In this document: positions 5,869 to 8,187 of the stretch, in pieces
Numbering within the stretch: the first letter of the stretch is position 1
How the letters are laid out: each line of letters starts with the position of its first letter
From: Deltaproteobacteria bacterium
Lineage (GTDB): Bacteria > Desulfobacterota_B > Binatia > UBA9968
Assembly: GCA_027297485.1 (NCBI GenBank)
Contig: JAPUHZ010000350.1
Location: 1-8,187 of the forward strand
Direction of reading: 5' to 3'
DNA length: 8,187 nucleotides
Program-made: the position numbers and the translations under genes
The notes under the pieces: model-generated
What the model was told of the DNA's origin: nothing
What the model saw: only the letters and a program-made list of their open reading frames with translations
The model's database searches: none

Positions 5869-6819
5869 TTGGCTGGAAAAACCAACCTCTCTATTGCCGC
5901 AACCGCCCGAGGAAAGGTTGCGATCGCCGCCCACATTGCCGTTTCTCTTTACACAAACTTCCGTTTTCCCGAGGGGTCCCGACTCATCGTAGCTATGGGC
6001 TACGGCAATACCGACTTGGGGGGATTAAGTACCCCCAGGATCGTAGGACAAAGAAAATTCCACTTCGGCTTTGGAAACCCGGCAGGTTTAGCCCGGATGG
6101 CTTTTCTAGGGCATGGTCCCTACCGGACCAAACTACCCCTGAGGGCCATAGGAGTTTTTCCCTCCTGGGATCGACTCGTATTCGCGGTCCACAATGACAC
6201 AGGTATAGAGTCCATAGAAGACATTAAGGCAAAAAGATATCCCCTTCGTATCTCTTCTAGCAGCGGAGCAAAGTTTCAAACGGTCTCTTATATAATTGAC
6301 GAGTTACTCAAAGGTTACGGATTTAGCTTTCTCGATGTAGAAAAATGGGGCGGAAAGATTCTCCGTTGTAGCCGTCCCGGTGGTGAAGAACGCAAAGAAC
6401 ACATCCGCTCACGTAAGGCTAACGCCGTCTTTGACGAAGGGTTAAAGAGTTGGGGGGATTCGGCACTAGAGTCTGGGATGAACTTTCTCCCAATGCGGGC
6501 GGATGTTCTCCAAAGAATGGAGAAGCTGGGCTTTCCAACCGCCCCTGTGACCAGGACTCACTACCTCAAACTCGAAAGGGAAATCAACACCTTGGATTTC
6601 AGCGGTTGGACTTTTTTCTGCCACCGGGACTTATCCCAAAGAATTGCTTATAAAATGACCGAGGCTATTGATCTCTGCCATCCTCGTATCCCGGTGGATC
6701 ACTTCGACCGTAGGGCTATGAGCATGGAGGAGTTTTGTCGAGGAGGGGAGGGGGGACCTCTCACGATTCCGTTTCATCCGGGGGCAAAAAAATATTATCG
6801 GGAGAAAGGATACTTGTAG
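5869..6819 (+). CDS. TAXI-family solute-binding protein lacking a signal peptide
   Basis: This 316-residue protein resembles the TAXI subgroup of TRAP-transporter solute receptors. The first strand (NLSIAATARG, 6..15) matches the usual start of the mature domain. The hinge region FAVHNDTGIESIEDIKAKR (105..123) and the C-terminal IPFHPGAKKYYREKGYL (300..316) are typical of the family. TAXI proteins normally carry an export signal and bind organic acids for a DctQM-type permease. Here the domain starts almost at residue 1 with no signal peptide, and no permease gene is visible downstream. The only in-frame start is TTG 5869, with a distant AGGAC (5851..5855) 13 bases upstream. No ATG, GTG or TTG lies between it and the stop at 5785. 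The 29-base gap after the SDR gene suggests one operon. It may be a cytoplasmic ligand-binding protein or a receptor that lost its leader. Confidence 0.7.
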   Translation: MAGKTNLSIAATARGKVAIAAHIAVSLYTNFRFPEGSRLIVAMGYGNTDLGGLSTPRIVGQRKFHFGFGNPAGLARMAFLGHGPYRTKLPLRAIGVFPSWDRLVFAVHNDTGIESIEDIKAKRYPLRISSSSGAKFQTVSYIIDELLKGYGFSFLDVEKWGGKILRCSRPGGEERKEHIRSRKANAVFDEGLKSWGDSALESGMNFLPMRADVLQRMEKLGFPTAPVTRTHYLKLEREINTLDFSGWTFFCHRDLSQRIAYKMTEAIDLCHPRIPVDHFDRRAMSMEEFCRGGEGGPLTIPFHPGAKKYYREKGYL

Positions 6820-6855
6820 GTTTTTCTGATCTCTCTAAAAAACGGCGCGGGGAAT

Positions 6856-7200
6856 TTACTTTTCTTCTCTCTTTTTTTCTTCGAGTTGTCTCTTCCACCC
6901 CAAGGTCCTCGCTCTCGCCCCGATCTGTTCGGCCTCCGCAATCATGCCTTTGCGTTGATAAAAGATCGATAGGCTCGTATAGGCCAGCTCATCCTCAGGG
7001 TTGACCTCGATCAATTTTTTTCCCACTTCGATCGCCTCGTCTAGCAGATCTTTATTGGCATAGGTCATTGCTAAGGCGTGCAAGGCATCAGCATAATTCG
7101 GGTCCTCGTGTAAGGCCTTCCCATACGCCTCAATGGCCTCGTCCAGCTTGTCCTCGGTGAAGAACTCCATTCCCTGATTATAAAAATCCTCTTTGGTCAC
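6856..7200 (-). CDS. Small tetratricopeptide repeat (TPR) protein
   Basis: This 114-residue protein is made of about three 34-residue TPR units: 6..39 (YNQGMEFFTEDKLDEAIEAY), 40..73 (LHALAMTYANKDLLDEAI) and 74..107 (YTSLSIFYQRKGMIAEAE). It ends in a charged tail EEKKREEK. TPRs form helical hairpins that hold protein partners. There is no signal peptide, so it is probably cytoplasmic. The start is GTG at 7200, supported by AAGGA (complement of 7209..7213) 8 bases before it. It lies 44 bases downstream of the PAS/receiver gene on the same strand, so the two may be co-transcribed and the TPR protein may act in the same signalling pathway. It converges on the TAXI gene with a 36-base gap and no clear terminator. 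Confidence 0.8.
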   Translation of the reverse strand: MTKEDFYNQGMEFFTEDKLDEAIEAYGKALHEDPNYADALHALAMTYANKDLLDEAIEVGKKLIEVNPEDELAYTSLSIFYQRKGMIAEAEQIGARARTLGWKRQLEEKKREEK

Positions 7201-7208
7201 CGTGGGTT

Positions 7209-7213
7209 TCCTT
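7209..7213 (-). promoter_or_regulatory. Ribosome binding site supporting the GTG start of the TPR gene
   Basis: AAGGA on the minus strand is spaced 8 bases from the GTG at 7200, in an otherwise A+T-rich gap after the upstream stop codon at 7245. Confidence 0.5.
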
Positions 7214-7244
7214 TATCTATTTTCCGAGAACGGGGAAGTTAAAA

Positions 7245-8187
7245 TCATAAGGTGCGCAGCGCAGATTTGCTAGGGCTAACTGTCACGCCACCGCAATGCT
7301 GAAGAATAATCTTTTTGAGGCGAGCCGGCTTAATGGGCTTTTTATAAATTACCCCTTGGAGACCATCTAAGCAACTCCGCTTGATGACATGGTCCTTATC
7401 ATAGTAGAAGGCCGTCATGAGGATGACAGGTAAGGCCGGGATCTTATTCTTCACTGCACTGTAAAGCTGATAGCCATCCATATCAGGCATGACCACATCA
7501 CTGAGAACCAGGTCAAATTCCTTTTTTTCCAAAAGCTCCATCGCCTTCTTTCCCGAGGCGGCGGTCTCTACCGCACACCGCTCCCTCTCTAAAAGGTCCT
7601 TTAGAGAATGACAGACGCCGAGATCGTCATCGACCACCAGCAACCGGAGCCCCTCCAAGGAACACTTGTCTTCTCCTTCCTCTTCCCCGTCTGACTTTTC
7701 CTCGCCCTGACTCCCAAGATCAGCCATCATCTTGCCACCGAGGTATTCCTTGGTCCCGTATTTTCCTCCCTCGGCCATCTCTCCTATACGACGGGTAATC
7801 TCCTGGATCTTTCTCAGCTGTCGCCCGACCGAGTCCAGCCGTTCCGTTTCCACGATATAGTCCTCATCGGTCGCCACCCGCCCTACGTACTGCTGCAACA
7901 GGTTTAGATGATTTACGAGCACTTCTAAAGAGTTGTTGATCTCATGGGAAAGTCCGATAGCGATCTCACCCAGGGTAGCCAATTGATCCCGGTGTCTGAT
8001 CTCTCGGATATCCTTGGCAAACCCAATCGAGCCGATCTCGCTTCCCCGCTCATCGTATATAACCGAGGCCGATATAGCTACGGGAATCCGCTCCCCCTTC
8101 TTAGTCTTGAAAACCGTCTCAAAATTGCAGACCTTTCCCCTCTCCCCCCCCTCCCCGCTGCGCATCGCCGCCATCACCTTCTTGGCC
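7245..8187 (-). CDS. Hybrid sensor protein: PAS, histidine-kinase dimerization and receiver domains; N-terminus beyond the right edge
   Basis: The frame is open through the window edge (AKKVMAAMRSG...), so the true start is missing. Numbering from the GTG at 8177: the end of a PAS domain occupies about 15..60 (FETVFKTKKGERIPVAISAS to SIGFAKDI). A dimerization helix pair spans 62..136 with the H-box LSHEINNSLEVL and phosphorylatable His78. An acidic linker follows (158..171). A complete receiver domain ends the protein (177..292), with Asp183-Asp185 in the acidic pocket, phospho-acceptor Asp227 (LSDVVMPDMDG), Thr255 (LMTA) and Lys280 (YKKP). No HATPase_c domain (N, G1 or G2 boxes) lies between the H-box and the receiver, where a hybrid kinase should have it. 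The protein may pass phosphate from another kinase, or the catalytic domain may be lost. It precedes the TPR gene by 44 bases. Confidence 0.8.
   Translation of the reverse strand, partial: AKKVMAAMRSGEGGERGKVCNFETVFKTKKGERIPVAISASVIYDERGSEIGSIGFAKDIREIRHRDQLATLGEIAIGLSHEINNSLEVLVNHLNLLQQYVGRVATDEDYIVETERLDSVGRQLRKIQEITRRIGEMAEGGKYGTKEYLGGKMMADLGSQGEEKSDGEEEGEDKCSLEGLRLLVVDDDLGVCHSLKDLLERERCAVETAASGKKAMELLEKKEFDLVLSDVVMPDMDGYQLYSAVKNKIPALPVILMTAFYYDKDHVIKRSCLDGLQGVIYKKPIKPARLKKIILQHCGGVTVSPSKSALRTL

Noticed and set aside
6820..6843. GTTTTT / AAAAAC inverted repeat between the TAXI and TPR genes as a bidirectional terminator
   Set aside because: The stem is almost entirely A-T with a 12-base loop, too weak for an intrinsic terminator. 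On the minus strand a T-run follows GCGCCG, but there is no clear stem.
1..8187. CRISPR arrays, tRNA or rRNA genes, phage genes or a transposase gene
   Set aside because: I saw no regularly spaced repeats, no cloverleaf-like sequences and no protein similarity of these kinds anywhere in the window.

Overview
The window reads as ordinary chromosomal DNA from a Gram-negative-type bacterium of moderate G+C content. It has strong AGGAGG-type ribosome binding sites, short intergenic gaps, PAS and receiver-domain signalling, and a TAXI-type solute-binding protein. I cannot place the organism. The gene mix (acetolactate synthase-like ThDP enzyme, SDR, TAXI protein, RmuC) would fit an uncultured environmental lineage, but that is only an impression. 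I see no tRNA, rRNA, CRISPR array, phage gene or transposase gene.

Layout, left to right. (1) A minus-strand gene start runs off the left edge (1..61). It is divergent from a ferritin-like di-iron protein gene (154..810). (2) A 60-residue zinc-ribbon protein (1061..879, minus) converges on the ferritin-like gene and has its own plausible promoter. (3) rmuC occupies roughly 1345..2786 on the plus strand but is split between two frames. The membrane anchor and first part of the coiled coil lie in one frame (open frame 1174..1581). The remaining coiled coil and nuclease-like RmuC domain lie in another (1524..2786). (4) A 558-base gene-free stretch (2787..3344) holds a 184-bp imperfect foldback element that resembles a MITE, then a cluster of small hairpins and palindromes leading up to the next gene. 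(5) A plus-strand three-gene unit follows: an acetolactate synthase-like thiamine-diphosphate enzyme (3345..5084), a classical short-chain dehydrogenase (5093..5839) and a TAXI-family solute-binding protein with no signal peptide (5869..6819). (6) A minus-strand pair comes last: a PAS / histidine-kinase dimerization / receiver protein cut by the right edge (8187..7245), followed by a small TPR protein (7200..6856).

Working together: the ThDP enzyme and SDR are separated by 8 bases, with the SDR ribosome binding site overlapping the upstream stop codon, so they are very probably co-transcribed. Their likely role is two-step chemistry on a keto acid or ketone: C-C bond cleavage or carboligation, then NAD(H)-linked redox. 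The TAXI protein follows after 29 bases and would bind a small organic acid, but apparently in the cytoplasm. The substrate cannot be read from the sequence. The minus-strand pair looks like a signalling output module whose sensor has an H-box and receiver but no ATPase domain in the visible part.

Nothing here is a clear-cut new defence or mobile system. The points most worth a second look are the foldback element, the structured leader of the ThDP operon, the TAXI protein without a signal peptide, the kinase-less hybrid sensor and the rmuC frame break.
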